Positions 54,724-63,285 of a stretch of 64,000 bases of DNA are shown here, in pieces. This stretch comes from Corynebacterium tapiri (GTDB lineage Bacteria; Actinomycetota; Actinomycetes; Mycobacteriales; Mycobacteriaceae): the NCBI RefSeq assembly GCF_006334925.1, contig NZ_VDHJ01000009.1:62001-126000 (forward strand), given 5' to 3'. A program made the position numbers and the translations under genes. Within the stretch, counting starts at the first letter, position 1; every line of letters begins with the position of its first letter. Below the pieces are notes generated by a model. The model was not told the origin of the DNA. It saw nothing but the letters and a program-made list of their open reading frames with translations, and searched no databases.

Positions 54724-55059
54724 GTGGGCCTGCCAGAGGGTGTAGAACTGTCCCAGGCGCTGGCCGTGCTGCTGCCGATTGGGTTAGTGACGGTCGCTCT
54801 GCGCGGGATCCCTTTCCTGGTGCGCCGTAGGCTAGGGCAGTCCGATTTTGTGGCGTTTCTGGGCGGCATGATGCCCGTGGGTGTCATGACCGTTCTGGTG
54901 GTTTACTCGCTCGTCTCCGGTGGCTCTGGTGCGGTATGGCCTGGCCTGATTGGAGTCGCTGTTACTGGTGCCTTGCAGTGGTGGACCGGGCGCGCGGCGC
55001 TGGCCATCATTGGCGGCACCGGGGTGTACATGGTGCTCGTGAACGGCTCGGTGGGTTAA
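54724..55059 (+). CDS. brnE: Branched-chain amino acid exporter small subunit, AzlD family
   Basis: A 111-residue protein with three to four helices of the AzlD/BrnE family (VTVALRGIPFLVRRRLGQSDFVAFLGGMMPVGVM). It is the partner of BrnF. The GTG start is immediately after the brnF stop. The 3' end overlaps the stop of the convergent hypothetical gene by four bases. Confidence 0.9.
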   Translation: MGLPEGVELSQALAVLLPIGLVTVALRGIPFLVRRRLGQSDFVAFLGGMMPVGVMTVLVVYSLVSGGSGAVWPGLIGVAVTGALQWWTGRAALAIIGGTGVYMVLVNGSVG

Positions 55060-55379
55060 CCCAGATCCGGGAACTTCGCCTGCGCCTCGGACCAGAGCGC
55101 GGTGAATTCCGCCTCGGAGAGATGAGTGGCTTGCAGCCCGTCGTACTCGTGATAGGTGGACGGGTGCGGCACGACGTCGTTAGGCGCAGTCACCGCACCA
55201 GCCTTCTTACCCTTACCCGCGGCGCCCATGATCGTGTCGTCAGGCGCGAGTTCGATGAGGCGGAGCATCGAGCACGTGCGCTCGTCGCGCTCCTCCAATT
55301 CTGCGATATGGACGGCAACCCCTGCCCCGGGGATCGTGAGTTCAGTGCGGATGTAAAGGCGATGTTTCACGTGAAACAT
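55056..55379 (-). CDS. Conserved-looking hypothetical protein with parS at its start
   Basis: A 107-residue soluble protein: an N-terminal beta-rich part (TELTIPGAGVAVHIAELEERDE), a central Gly/Lys-rich loop and a C-terminal PSTYHEYDGLQATHLSEAEFTALWSEAQAKFPDLG helix. I do not recognise a family. The first six codons (MFHVKH) are simply the translation of the parS palindrome, so the start codon lies inside a ParB site. A GTG at 55370 is the other in-frame choice. Composition and codon use look real. Confidence 0.62.
   Translation of the reverse strand: MFHVKHRLYIRTELTIPGAGVAVHIAELEERDERTCSMLRLIELAPDDTIMGAAGKGKKAGAVTAPNDVVPHPSTYHEYDGLQATHLSEAEFTALWSEAQAKFPDLG
55363..55378. promoter_or_regulatory. 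parS site 1 (perfect)
   Basis: TGTTTCACGTGAAACA, the exact 16-bp ParB/Spo0J recognition palindrome. It covers the start codon of the hypothetical gene at 55056-55379 and lies 15 kb from parB. Confidence 0.97.
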
Positions 55380-55416
55380 GGTTGCTGATCCGGGGTGCTC
55401 GTGGCAACCCGGAGAC

Positions 55417-56373
55417 CTAAGGTTGCTGGCTGTAGCGCGCCGCCAACCAGGAGCAGACCATGAGCTGCACCTGGTGATAGACCATCAAAGGCAGGATCAG
55501 CAGGCCTAGCGCTCCCCCGCCGAAGATGACGGTGGCCATGGGCAAGCCGGTGGCCAGAGACTTCTTGGAGCCGCAGAACTCGATTGCGATCACGTCGGCG
55601 CGGCTGAACCCCAGGCGGGCCGAGATGACTCGTGTGAGCCACAGCATGGCCGCTACCAGCGCGAGTGAGAAGACGATGAGGAAGAGGACCTGGCCAAAGG
55701 ACACGGTCGACCAAATTCCGTCGACCACTCCGGCGGAGAACGCCGAGTAGACGACCATGGTGATGGATCCGCGGTCGACGATCTTGGTGGCCTTGGACCT
55801 AGCCAGCGTGCCGAACCATTGCCGCGTGAGCTGACCAACGAGGAAGGGCGCGAGGAGGAGCAGTGCGACATCGAGGAAGACGGAGGCGTCGATACGCGCT
55901 GCGGAGCCTGTAGAGAGCAACAGCATCACCAACAGCGGCGTGGCAACGACGCCGACCAAAGAGGACGCGCTGGCCGCCACGATGGCGCCCGCCACGTTGC
56001 CGCGGGCGATGGACGTAAAGGCAACCGATGATTGGACCGTTGAGGGCACGAGGGTGAGAAAGAGGATGCCGCGGGCCAGGTCGTCGGGGACGAGGTGAGT
56101 GAGCACGGGCTGCAGGGCCAGGCCGATCAGTGGGTACACCAGGAAGGTGAACGCCAGGATGGTGGTGTGAAGGCGGATGTTCCTTAGCCCATCAAGGGCT
56201 TCCGCGGTTGAAAGGCGAGCACCGTAGAGGAAAAAGAGGAGGGCGATCGCGATGTTTGTCGCCACCGAGAATGCGTCGGCGAACCATCCACGAGCCGGGA
56301 AAAGCGTTGCCAGAATGACCGCGGAGAGAATAAGGAAGATGAGCGGGTCATGATTGCGGAGTCGGGCGAGCAT
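55417..56373 (-). CDS. Bile acid:sodium symporter-like transporter (BASS family)
   Basis: A 318-residue membrane protein with about ten helices. LLFFLYGARLSTAEALDGLRNIRLH, FLTLVPSTVQSSVAFTSIARGNVAGAIVAASASSLVGV and the EFCGSKKSLATGLPMA loop match the SBF-like/YfeH branch of the BASS superfamily. The substrate is unknown. The ATG at 56373 has parS site 2 about 27 bp upstream. The gene is divergent from the old yellow enzyme. Confidence 0.85.
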   Translation of the reverse strand: MLARLRNHDPLIFLILSAVILATLFPARGWFADAFSVATNIAIALLFFLYGARLSTAEALDGLRNIRLHTTILAFTFLVYPLIGLALQPVLTHLVPDDLARGILFLTLVPSTVQSSVAFTSIARGNVAGAIVAASASSLVGVVATPLLVMLLLSTGSAARIDASVFLDVALLLLAPFLVGQLTRQWFGTLARSKATKIVDRGSITMVVYSAFSAGVVDGIWSTVSFGQVLFLIVFSLALVAAMLWLTRVISARLGFSRADVIAIEFCGSKKSLATGLPMATVIFGGGALGLLILPLMVYHQVQLMVCSWLAARYSQQP

Positions 56374-56400
56374 GTCAGCCAGTCTAGGACGCGCTGTTGA

Positions 56401-56416
56401 TGTTTCACGTGAAACC
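56401..56416. promoter_or_regulatory. parS site 2 (one mismatch)
   Basis: TGTTTCACGTGAAACC matches the parS palindrome at 15 of 16 positions. It lies in the divergent intergenic region between the BASS transporter and the flavin oxidoreductase, 1 kb from site 1. Confidence 0.93.
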
Positions 56417-56450
56417 TCCGGTTTGTCACGTGGAAGCGTAGCCTCGGGGC

Positions 56451-57545
56451 ATGGTCAAGCTTGCTGAACCCTTAACAGTTCGATCGCTGGAGATCCCGAA
56501 CCGAGTGTGGCTACCTCCCATGTGCCAGTACCAGGCTGTAGACGGCACGCCTAACGATTGGCACCTGGTGCACTATGGAGCGCGCGCGGTGGGAGGTTTC
56601 GGCCTGATCATCGCGGAGGCGACGGGCGTGGTCCCCGAAGGGCGCATCTCGCCGGCCTGCACGGGGCTGTGGTCGGACGAGCACGTCGCGGCCTGGCGAA
56701 AGGTGGTCGACTTCGCCCACACGCAGGGCGCGAAGATGGCGATTCAGCTCAACCATGCCGGCCGCAAGGCGTCCTCGGTTCCCGCCTTGCCGGATCAACC
56801 CCACTACCCCACCAATACGGTTCCGGTGAATGAGGGCGGCTGGGAGACCGTGGCGCCCTCCCCTATCGCGGCCGATGGACACAACACACCTAGGGAGCTG
56901 AGCACTGCGGAGGTTCGGCAGATCCCCAAGCAGTTCGCCAGAGCGGCAGGGCGCGCGGTTGAAGCAGGCTTTGACGCGGTGGAGATCCACGGGGCACACG
57001 GCTACCTGCTTCACCAGTTCCTCTCACCGCTTTCGAATGAGCGTAACGACGCCTACGGGGGCTCGTTCGAGGCGCGCACGCGACTGCTGCTGGAGGTGGT
57101 CGAGGCGGTGCGGGCTGCTATCGGCGAGGACATGCCTCTAATACTTCGACTCTCGGCCACGGATTGGGTCGATGCCGGCTGGAGCCTGGACGATACCGTG
57201 CGGGTCTCTGCCCTGGCACAGGAGCGCGGCGCAGACCTGATCGACGTGACCTCGGGCGGCAATGTGAGCGCAGACATTCCAGTTGGCCCCAACTATCAGG
57301 CGCGTTTCGCGGATGAGGTGCGTGCTCGGGCGAGCGTGCCGACGGCTGCCGTCGGTCTGATCACCGAACCTGCGCAGGCAGAGGCGCTGCTCGTGGAGGG
57401 GCGTTGCGACGCCGTCCTTATCGGCCGAGAAGCGTTGCGTAACCCTTCCTGGCCGCGCGACGCATTCCGTGCGCTAGGCATGGCCGGTGGGAAGCTGGGC
57501 TACCCACCCTCCTATCACCGGGCTGCGCCGCGGGATCCTCGCTAA
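56451..57545 (+). CDS. NADH:flavin oxidoreductase, old yellow enzyme family (YqjM-like)
   Basis: A 364-residue FMN-dependent TIM-barrel ene-reductase that reduces activated C=C bonds. It shows VWLPPMCQYQAVDGTPNDWHLVHYG near the start, the substrate-binding His pair in EIHGAHGYLLHQFLSPLSNERND (about residues 180-202) and the flavin-binding GLITEPAQAE and VLIGREALRNP ends. It resembles the thermophilic-type YqjM group. The physiological substrate is unknown. It converges on the Rieske gene with a four-base overlap of stops. Confidence 0.9.
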   Translation: MVKLAEPLTVRSLEIPNRVWLPPMCQYQAVDGTPNDWHLVHYGARAVGGFGLIIAEATGVVPEGRISPACTGLWSDEHVAAWRKVVDFAHTQGAKMAIQLNHAGRKASSVPALPDQPHYPTNTVPVNEGGWETVAPSPIAADGHNTPRELSTAEVRQIPKQFARAAGRAVEAGFDAVEIHGAHGYLLHQFLSPLSNERNDAYGGSFEARTRLLLEVVEAVRAAIGEDMPLILRLSATDWVDAGWSLDDTVRVSALAQERGADLIDVTSGGNVSADIPVGPNYQARFADEVRARASVPTAAVGLITEPAQAEALLVEGRCDAVLIGREALRNPSWPRDAFRALGMAGGKLGYPPSYHRAAPRDPR

Positions 57546-57916
57546 GCCTGAACCGCTAGCTTGTCGCCGGCGTCCTTAAGCTTGGCCGGCGCGAGAGCTT
57601 CGCGCGCGGGGCCCTCGACAACAGAACCGTCGTTGAGGTCGAAGACGGAGCCGTGGGCGGAACAACGCACCTTGTGTCCGTCGACCTGATCGATAGTCTG
57701 GTGCTGGTGGGGGCACGATCGAGAGTAAGCGACGTACTTGGATTCGTCTGGTCGGGCCACAATATAGTCGCCCACTAAGATGGCGGAGCCCAATGGTATG
57801 TCCGTCTTAGCAACTTCCTCGGAGGGGGCGCTGCCACATGCGGCCAAGAGTGCGCCCGCCAGAGTGGTACCGGTGCCGAGAAGGAAGAGTCGTCGGTTGC
57901 AGGAAAACTCGCTCAT
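57542..57916 (-). CDS. Small Rieske [2Fe-2S] lipoprotein
   Basis: A 124-residue exported protein. The N-terminus has Arg-Arg followed by a hydrophobic stretch and a lipobox ending LAAC (Cys27). The Rieske domain is complete: Cys68-x-His70 and Cys85-x-x-His88 bind the cluster. It is much shorter than QcrA of the cytochrome bc1 complex and has no membrane anchor besides the lipid, so it is a stand-alone electron carrier of unknown partner. The start used is the ATG at 57916, with TAGAGT at -14 to -9. Longer readings upstream would cover the trp hairpin. Confidence 0.85.
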   Translation of the reverse strand: MSEFSCNRRLFLLGTGTTLAGALLAACGSAPSEEVAKTDIPLGSAILVGDYIVARPDESKYVAYSRSCPHQHQTIDQVDGHKVRCSAHGSVFDLNDGSVVEGPAREALAPAKLKDAGDKLAVQA

Positions 57917-57924
57917 ACCCACAA

Positions 57925-57930
57925 ACTCTA
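57925..57930 (-). promoter_or_regulatory. -10 box of near-leaderless Rieske gene promoter
   Basis: Reads TAGAGT on the minus strand at -14 to -9 of the ATG at 57916. No ribosome binding site is visible. Confidence 0.4.
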
Positions 57931-57961
57931 CTCCCCGACTACCGGCACTGTTGTGATGAAT

Positions 57962-58007
57962 AGTGACGTTTTGGATACGGGGCAGAACCCCGTCGAGAAA
58001 CGTCACT
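57962..58007 (-). terminator. Two-storey hairpin after trpA, probable terminator
   Basis: Outer arms AGTGACGTTT (57962-57971) and AAACGTCACT (57998-58007), inner arms ACGGGG and CCCCGT. It starts 8 bp after the trpA stop. No long T tract follows, so termination is inferred from position and stability. Confidence 0.55.
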
Positions 58008-58014
58008 GTGACGA

Positions 58015-58860
58015 TTAACCCTGACGGGTAGCTGCCTTCATCTCCGATACGAATTGAGCCAATTCCTTCTGCAGTGCCGGAAGGTCTCGCACCACTCCGG
58101 GGCGGGGGTGCTCATGGTCCACGTGGCTTTCGATGATGCGGGTGATGGCTGAACCGGTGATCGCACCGGCCGCGCCCGCGCGAATCGCGTCTGCCACGTG
58201 TTCCGGAGTAGAGATGCCGAAGCCCAGAAGGACCGGTGCTCCCCCGAACTGTTGGACGTGAGCAACAACCTCATCCAGGCCGCGAGTCTCGGAGGCGCGC
58301 TCGGTACCGGTCACGCCATCCCGGGAGATGGCGTAGATGTAACCGCGCGAACGAGCAGCGACACCCCGCAGGGTTGCCTCAGCTGCTTGGGCGGGCGCGA
58401 TAAAGATGGGGCTGATTCCGGCGGCCTCGGCTGCCTCGGCAAAGGGGCCGCCCTCGCGAACCGGCACATCCGGGATCAGGATGGAATCGGCACCCGCCTC
58501 GTGGAACTCTGCGTAGAAGCGCTCCAGACCGCGCACGAAGGGCACGTTGGCGTAGATTAGCATGCCGATCGGCAGCTCCGGGTAGGCGTCGCGGATCTTC
58601 CTAATCAACTGCAGGCTCTTCTCCACCGTTGCTCCCCCATCCAGCGCCCGGATGTGGGAGGCCTGGATGGTGGGACCATCGGCAACCGGATCAGAGAAAG
58701 GCACGCCGAGCTCGAGGGCGTCCGCGCCAGACTCAATGAGCGTGGTGATGATCTGGAAGGAATCCTCAAACGTGGGGTCTCCCAGCATGACAAAGGGAAC
58801 GAAGGCTCCCTCTCCCCTGCTCTTGAGGGATTCAAACAGAGCGGCATAGCGATCTTTCAC
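58015..58860 (-). CDS. trpA: Tryptophan synthase alpha subunit
   Basis: A 281-residue TIM barrel that cleaves indole-3-glycerol phosphate to indole. The active-site stretch ALELGVPFSDPVADGPTIQ and LLGFGISTPEHV are conserved. Last gene of the trp operon, overlapping trpB by one base. Confidence 0.96.
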   Translation of the reverse strand: MKDRYAALFESLKSRGEGAFVPFVMLGDPTFEDSFQIITTLIESGADALELGVPFSDPVADGPTIQASHIRALDGGATVEKSLQLIRKIRDAYPELPIGMLIYANVPFVRGLERFYAEFHEAGADSILIPDVPVREGGPFAEAAEAAGISPIFIAPAQAAEATLRGVAARSRGYIYAISRDGVTGTERASETRGLDEVVAHVQQFGGAPVLLGFGISTPEHVADAIRAGAAGAITGSAITRIIESHVDHEHPRPGVVRDLPALQKELAQFVSEMKAATRQG

Positions 58861-60170
58861 TAGGAAACCTCCGTGTTCGAGGGCTTAAGGGCGTACTCGG
58901 GGTGCTCGTCGAGCGTGCGCCGGACGTGGTCAACATCCTTGTCTCCGCGACCAGACAGGCACACCACGATGGTGAGATCCTCCCCTGCCTTCTCGGCCTC
59001 CTCCGCGCGTGCCAGCGCGTAAGCAAAGGCATGCGAGCTTTCCAGGGCAGGGATGATGCCTTCCTTCAGGCTGAGGATCTGGAAGGCGCGCAATGCTTCT
59101 GCGTCGGTCACCGGAACGTACTTAGCACGCCCGGTGTAGGCCAGATACGCGTGCTGAGGCCCAACCGCGGGATAATCCAGGCCAGCGGAGATGGAGTAGG
59201 ACTCCTCCACCTGGCCGTCGCTGTTGCGCATTAGATATGAGCGCGTCCCGTGCAGGATTCCCACGTTGCCGGCGGCGATGGCGGCACCGTGCTTGCCCGT
59301 CTCCATGCCCTCGCCACCGGGCTCGGTGCCTACGAGTTCGACGGATTCGTCGTCGATGAAATCGGAGAACATGCCGATGGCGTTGGATCCCCCGCCGACG
59401 GAGGCGATCACAACGTCCGGCAGCGAACCGGTGCGCTCTAGCATCTGCGCCTTGGCCTCCTCAGCGATGACGCGGTGGAAGTCGCGCACGATGGTCGGGA
59501 ACGGGTGCGGGCCGGCCGCGGTACCGAGCAGGTAGTGCGACTCGTGGAAGGTGGCGGTCCAGTCGCGCAGTGCTTCATTCACGGCGTCCTTGAGGGTGCC
59601 GGAGCCAGCATCCACGGGAACGACCGTCGCGCCGTGCAGGCGCATGCGGTACACGTTGGGCTGCTGCCTTTCGACGTCCTTTGCACCCATATAGATCACG
59701 CATTCCAGGCCGAGCAGGGCGCACACCAGCGCGGTCGCCGTGCCGTGCTGCCCGGCGCCGGTCTCGGCGATGATGCGCTTCTTACCCATCTTCTTGGCCA
59801 GCAGCGCCTGGCCGATGACCTGATTGGTCTTGTGGGCACCGCCGTGGACGAGGTCCTCGCGCTTGAGAAAGACGCGGACGTGTGTGCCGGGGACGGCGTT
59901 GCGCACCTCGGTGAGCGGGGTGGGACGACCCAGGTAATCGCGCAACAGGTCGCGGTACTCCTTCATGAAGGCGTCGTCGTTCCACGCCTCCACAAAGGCC
60001 TTCTCCAGCTGATCCAGTGCCGGAATGAGCGATTCGGGCACGTACTGCCCGCCGAACTCACCAAAGTAGGACGGCAGGATCGTGGAGCCACCAGGTGTAG
60101 CGTCTCCCTCGGCTGCCGGGGTCGCGATGTCCTGGAGCGATCCGGACTCCTGGTTCGCATCGTGTTTCAT
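58860..60170 (-). CDS. trpB: Tryptophan synthase beta subunit
   Basis: A 436-residue PLP enzyme that joins indole and serine. The PLP lysine motif [19 protein letters not shown] and the [10 protein letters not shown] phosphate cup are all present. The first 30 residues form an extra polar lead compared with E. coli TrpB. The ATG overlaps the trpCF stop by four bases. Confidence 0.96.
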   Translation of the reverse strand: MKHDANQESGSLQDIATPAAEGDATPGGSTILPSYFGEFGGQYVPESLIPALDQLEKAFVEAWNDDAFMKEYRDLLRDYLGRPTPLTEVRNAVPGTHVRVFLKREDLVHGGAHKTNQVIGQALLAKKMGKKRIIAETGAGQHGTATALVCALLGLECVIYMGAKDVERQQPNVYRMRLHGATVVPVDAGSGTLKDAVNEALRDWTATFHESHYLLGTAAGPHPFPTIVRDFHRVIAEEAKAQMLERTGSLPDVVIASVGGGSNAIGMFSDFIDDESVELVGTEPGGEGMETGKHGAAIAAGNVGILHGTRSYLMRNSDGQVEESYSISAGLDYPAVGPQHAYLAYTGRAKYVPVTDAEALRAFQILSLKEGIIPALESSHAFAYALARAEEAEKAGEDLTIVVCLSGRGDKDVDHVRRTLDEHPEYALKPSNTEVS

Positions 60171-61630
60171 CGTGTCTCCTCGTTGTCTGCGGTGTTTTCT
60201 GTGTAACTAAATGCCCTGATGCGCTCGAATACGCGTCGCAAAGCGCCCGCGTCCTTGCGCCCGGTGTATTCGCCTGCGTTGCGGTACTCCACGCCCGAGT
60301 TAAGGTCCACGCCGAGGCACCCGACACTAAGGGCGTCTTCGATATTGTCCTCGTTCAGACCGCCGGCGAGCAGGCTGCGGCTTTTCACCCCGGAGGGGAT
60401 GGTGGACCAGTCGAATGCGCGGCCGGTTCCTCCGTCGCCGGAATCGAGTACGAAGCGGTCGGCGTGATCCAGCAGCCCGGGCAGCACCTCGGTGGCACCG
60501 GGAGTGGTCATGGAGATAGCGCGCCAGACCTCGATCCCCTCGCCCACTTCCGTCCGCACGCGTTCGAGGAGTTCGATCTCGGACTCCAACGAACCGGTAA
60601 ACGGTGCGTGGACCTGTACAGCGTGGATCCCGGGTTGAAGGAGTTCACCGTACCCCTCGGTTCGGCGGGAGACCGCCACATAGGCCAAGTCCGGTTCGTG
60701 AGCGATGATGTCGGCCGATGTTTCACGTGAAACATTGCGCGGCGATCCCTCCTCGAAGATCAACCCACCATAGACGGCGCCGCACGCTCGGGCGGCCTGC
60801 GCCGCACTCCACGAGGTGAGCCCACAGACCTTGTTAGGACCGTAGACGAGCTCGCGGGCGGCGCGATCGATGTCGGGCTGGCCGGTCAGTTGCGAGCCGA
60901 CCAGGAAGGCATTGGAGTGGGCACCCAGGCTGCGCACCGCCTGAGCATCGCGGATTCCCGACTCGGATACCACCAACACGTCATCCGGAATATCGCGCGT
61001 GAGCGTGCGCGAGCGGGTCAGGTCGATCGACAGGTCGTGCAGATTGCGATGGTTGATCCCCAGGATCTTGGCGCCCAGGCGCAGGGCGCGCGAGACCTCT
61101 TCCTCGGAGATCGCCTCCGTCAACACGTCAAGACCAAGGCGCTCGGCTTCTTGAGACAACTGGGTATAGGAGGCGTCGTCAAGCACCGAGAGCATTAACA
61201 AGATCGCGTCCGCGCCGAAGTAGCGCGCGGCGTGGACCTGCACCGGATCGATGATGAAGTCCTTGCACAGCACCGGCAGGTGAGTCGACGCCGCGACGAT
61301 GGCCAGGTGGTCGTAATCACCGCCGAAGCGTTCCGGCTCGCACAGCACCGAAATTCCTGCGGCGTAGCGGGAATAGACGCGCGCGATCGCCCCGGGTTCG
61401 TAATGCTCGCGGATCAGCCCGAGTGAGGGCGAGGAAGACTTGCACTCCATGATGAACTGATTGCCGCCGCGGGGATTGCCGCCGCGCGCCAACGACTGGT
61501 ATAGCGAGCGTGTCGAACGCGGCAGTCCGGCCGGGTCCACACCGCTGAGACGGTCGTGGATGCCGGGAAGGTGCTCTCTTCGCTTCTCGACGATCCCCTC
61601 GAGCACCGTGGGTAAGTTACTGCTCGCCAT
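60167..61630 (-). CDS. trpCF: Bifunctional indole-3-glycerol phosphate synthase / phosphoribosylanthranilate isomerase
   Basis: A 487-residue fusion. The TrpC half (about 1-260) has the [24 protein letters not shown] and LGINHRNL motifs. The TrpF half (about 265-487) has [15 protein letters not shown]-type and LAGGLNEDN motifs. It catalyses the two steps from phosphoribosylanthranilate to indole-glycerol phosphate. The start used is the ATG at 61630, preceded by AGGAGG; it lies inside the end of trpD (14-base overlap). A perfect parS lies within the TrpF coding region. Confidence 0.95.
   Translation of the reverse strand: MASSNLPTVLEGIVEKRREHLPGIHDRLSGVDPAGLPRSTRSLYQSLARGGNPRGGNQFIMECKSSSPSLGLIREHYEPGAIARVYSRYAAGISVLCEPERFGGDYDHLAIVAASTHLPVLCKDFIIDPVQVHAARYFGADAILLMLSVLDDASYTQLSQEAERLGLDVLTEAISEEEVSRALRLGAKILGINHRNLHDLSIDLTRSRTLTRDIPDDVLVVSESGIRDAQAVRSLGAHSNAFLVGSQLTGQPDIDRAARELVYGPNKVCGLTSWSAAQAARACGAVYGGLIFEEGSPRNVSRETSADIIAHEPDLAYVAVSRRTEGYGELLQPGIHAVQVHAPFTGSLESEIELLERVRTEVGEGIEVWRAISMTTPGATEVLPGLLDHADRFVLDSGDGGTGRAFDWSTIPSGVKSRSLLAGGLNEDNIEDALSVGCLGVDLNSGVEYRNAGEYTGRKDAGALRRVFERIRAFSYTENTADNEETR
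60719..60734. promoter_or_regulatory. parS site 3 (perfect, inside trpCF)
   Basis: TGTTTCACGTGAAACA, an exact parS palindrome, within the coding sequence of the TrpF half, where it encodes NVSRET-type residues in the reading frame. Confidence 0.96.
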
Positions 61631-62648
61631 AGTTCGCCTCCTCGTGCTGCTTGAGCCAGGTGTTGACAGTGCCGTCGGCCAGCAGAGTGCGGGCCCGCTC
61701 GGTGCCTTCCTTAAACGAGGCACCCTGGCCGGAGAGGTAGAACATCGCGCCAGCGGAGGCAGCGATCGCGTCATGGTGGGCCGGTGAGCCCTCGCCACGG
61801 AAGACGGCGCGGATCAGCTCGGCGTTTTCTACGCCGTCGCCCCCGGCCAAGTCCTCAAAGGTCCACCGGCGAATGCCGAAGTCCTCGGGTTCGAGCTCGT
61901 AGTAGTCGATGTTCCCCTCCCGGGTTAGCTCCCAGACCTTGGTGGTGCCGGATACGGCAAGCTCGTCGGAGCCGTCGCCGTGGACCACCAGAGCGCGCCC
62001 GCGACCGAGCTCCCGGAAGGTCTCCGCGATCATCGGGCCCTGGGCCGGGTTGGCGATGCCCATGATCTGGAACTCCGGCCGTGCCGGGGACAGGATGGGG
62101 CCAAGGGTGTTGAAGATGGTGGGGAACTTCAACCCGCGGCGCACCGGCTGCACGTGGCCGATAGCCGGGTTGTAGGCGGGGGCGAAAAGGAAGGTGAAGT
62201 TGGCGTTCTCAAACTGGCGCACGGCGCGTTCGGGGTCGAGATCCAGCGGGATCTGCATGGCCTCCAGCACGTCTGCGGAACCGGACTTGGAGGAGACGGA
62301 ACGGTTACCGCACTTGACCATCTTCACTCCCCCGGCCGCGGCCACAAGGGAAGCGGCGGTGGTGATGTTGATGGTGTTCTTGCCGTCGCCACCTGTGCCG
62401 GCGGTGTCCATGATTCCCTCACCGGTAATGGGGAACGGTCGACCGGCCTTGAGGAAAGCGCGGGCGGCGCCGAGCAGGTCGTTGGCGGTCTCCCCGCGGA
62501 CCTTCACTGCAGTGAGTAGCGCGGCGATGTGGATGTCGTCATAATCACCGACCGTCAGCGGCGTGAAGGCTTCGATGCACTCCTCGACAGAGGGCTCCGG
62601 GTTGGAGATGAAGCGCTTGAGCGCGGTCAGGCTGTTGTCGCTGGTCAT
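61617..62648 (-). CDS. trpD: Anthranilate phosphoribosyltransferase
   Basis: A 343-residue enzyme that adds phosphoribose to anthranilate. It shows DTAGTGGDGKNTINITTAAS, KCGNRSVSSKSGSADVLEA and the VVHGDGSDELAV strand. The ATG at 62648 follows AGAAGGGAT and is four bases after the trpG stop. The TrpD and TrpG functions are on separate genes, not fused as in enterobacteria. Confidence 0.95.
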   Translation of the reverse strand: MTSDNSLTALKRFISNPEPSVEECIEAFTPLTVGDYDDIHIAALLTAVKVRGETANDLLGAARAFLKAGRPFPITGEGIMDTAGTGGDGKNTINITTAASLVAAAGGVKMVKCGNRSVSSKSGSADVLEAMQIPLDLDPERAVRQFENANFTFLFAPAYNPAIGHVQPVRRGLKFPTIFNTLGPILSPARPEFQIMGIANPAQGPMIAETFRELGRGRALVVHGDGSDELAVSGTTKVWELTREGNIDYYELEPEDFGIRRWTFEDLAGGDGVENAELIRAVFRGEGSPAHHDAIAASAGAMFYLSGQGASFKEGTERARTLLADGTVNTWLKQHEEANYGEQ

Positions 62649-62652
62649 AGTT

Positions 62653-63285
62653 TTATCCCTTCTGTGATTGAGTGAGAAGCTGTGCGAAGCAGCGCTCGAG
62701 CATGAGTGGGCCGGCGGGCGTGAGAATGGATTCGGGGTGGAACTGCACTCCAACTGCCATGCGGTCCTCGGTTTCGGCGGCCATGACGACGTCCCCGATC
62801 TCCGTTTCCGTGGTGGCTAGCACCCGTAATCCCTCCGGGGCGTCGGCGCAGCCGAGCGAGTGGTAGCGCGCCACCGGAACCTCATGCCCGGGCTGCGTTG
62901 GGTCCCCGCCAGTGGCGAGCCCGGCAAAGACGGGGTGCTGCTGCCCGGCTTCGGTGAGCTGCATAGCAACGGAACGGCCATGCTCGGGCCCACAGGGAAC
63001 GACTGAACCACCCAGGTGCTCCAGAAGAGCCTGGAATCCCAGGCAGATTCCCAGCACCGGAATGTTGCGCTCGCGCGCGGTGGCCAGGACCTCCATGAGG
63101 CTTCCGGCCTCGCGCGGATGTCCCGGCCCGGGCGACAGGATCAGCAGATCCGGTTGGGCGGCGAACACCTCGGAGGCTGGCACGCTGTTGCGGTACACAA
63201 CGAGCTCGTGCTCCGAGGTGGCGACGGCGTCGACGAGGTTGTAGACGAAGCTGTCGTGATTATCGATGAGAACTATGCGGCTCAT
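62653..63285 (-). CDS. trpG: Anthranilate synthase component II, glutamine amidotransferase
   Basis: A 210-residue class I glutamine amidotransferase that feeds ammonia to TrpE. Catalytic Cys in [11 protein letters not shown], His and Glu in [10 protein letters not shown]. The ATG overlaps trpE by four bases. Confidence 0.95.
   Translation of the reverse strand: MSRIVLIDNHDSFVYNLVDAVATSEHELVVYRNSVPASEVFAAQPDLLILSPGPGHPREAGSLMEVLATARERNIPVLGICLGFQALLEHLGGSVVPCGPEHGRSVAMQLTEAGQQHPVFAGLATGGDPTQPGHEVPVARYHSLGCADAPEGLRVLATTETEIGDVVMAAETEDRMAVGVQFHPESILTPAGPLMLERCFAQLLTQSQKG

Larger units (their letters stand above)
277..61592. repeat. Dispersed 11-base motif GCTTNTCGACG, 29 copies
   Basis: Copies in plus orientation have their C of CTT at 278, 2826, 3516, 6491, 7220, 16477, 18288, 20136, 25785, 29752, 37382, 39192, 44098, 45169, 50365, 52104, 54319 and 61583. 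Minus-orientation copies have CGTCGANAAG starting at 3591, 15305, 18039, 24427, 25369, 26561, 34428, 42252, 43982, 44813 and 49910. All 29 also carry the leading G. N is C in 13, G in 8, A in 5 and T in 3. Six copies are intergenic (278, 15305, 25785, 26561, 37382, 42252). Both orientations occur on both sides of the origin. The coordinates mark the outer copies only; I do not recognise the element. Confidence 0.75.

Noticed and set aside
60508-60735. Short frames starting MFHVKH near parS sites
   Set aside because: MFHVKH is only the translation of the parS palindrome. At 60.7 kb and 56.4 kb the frames do not look like genes. Only the one at 55379 continues into a plausible protein.
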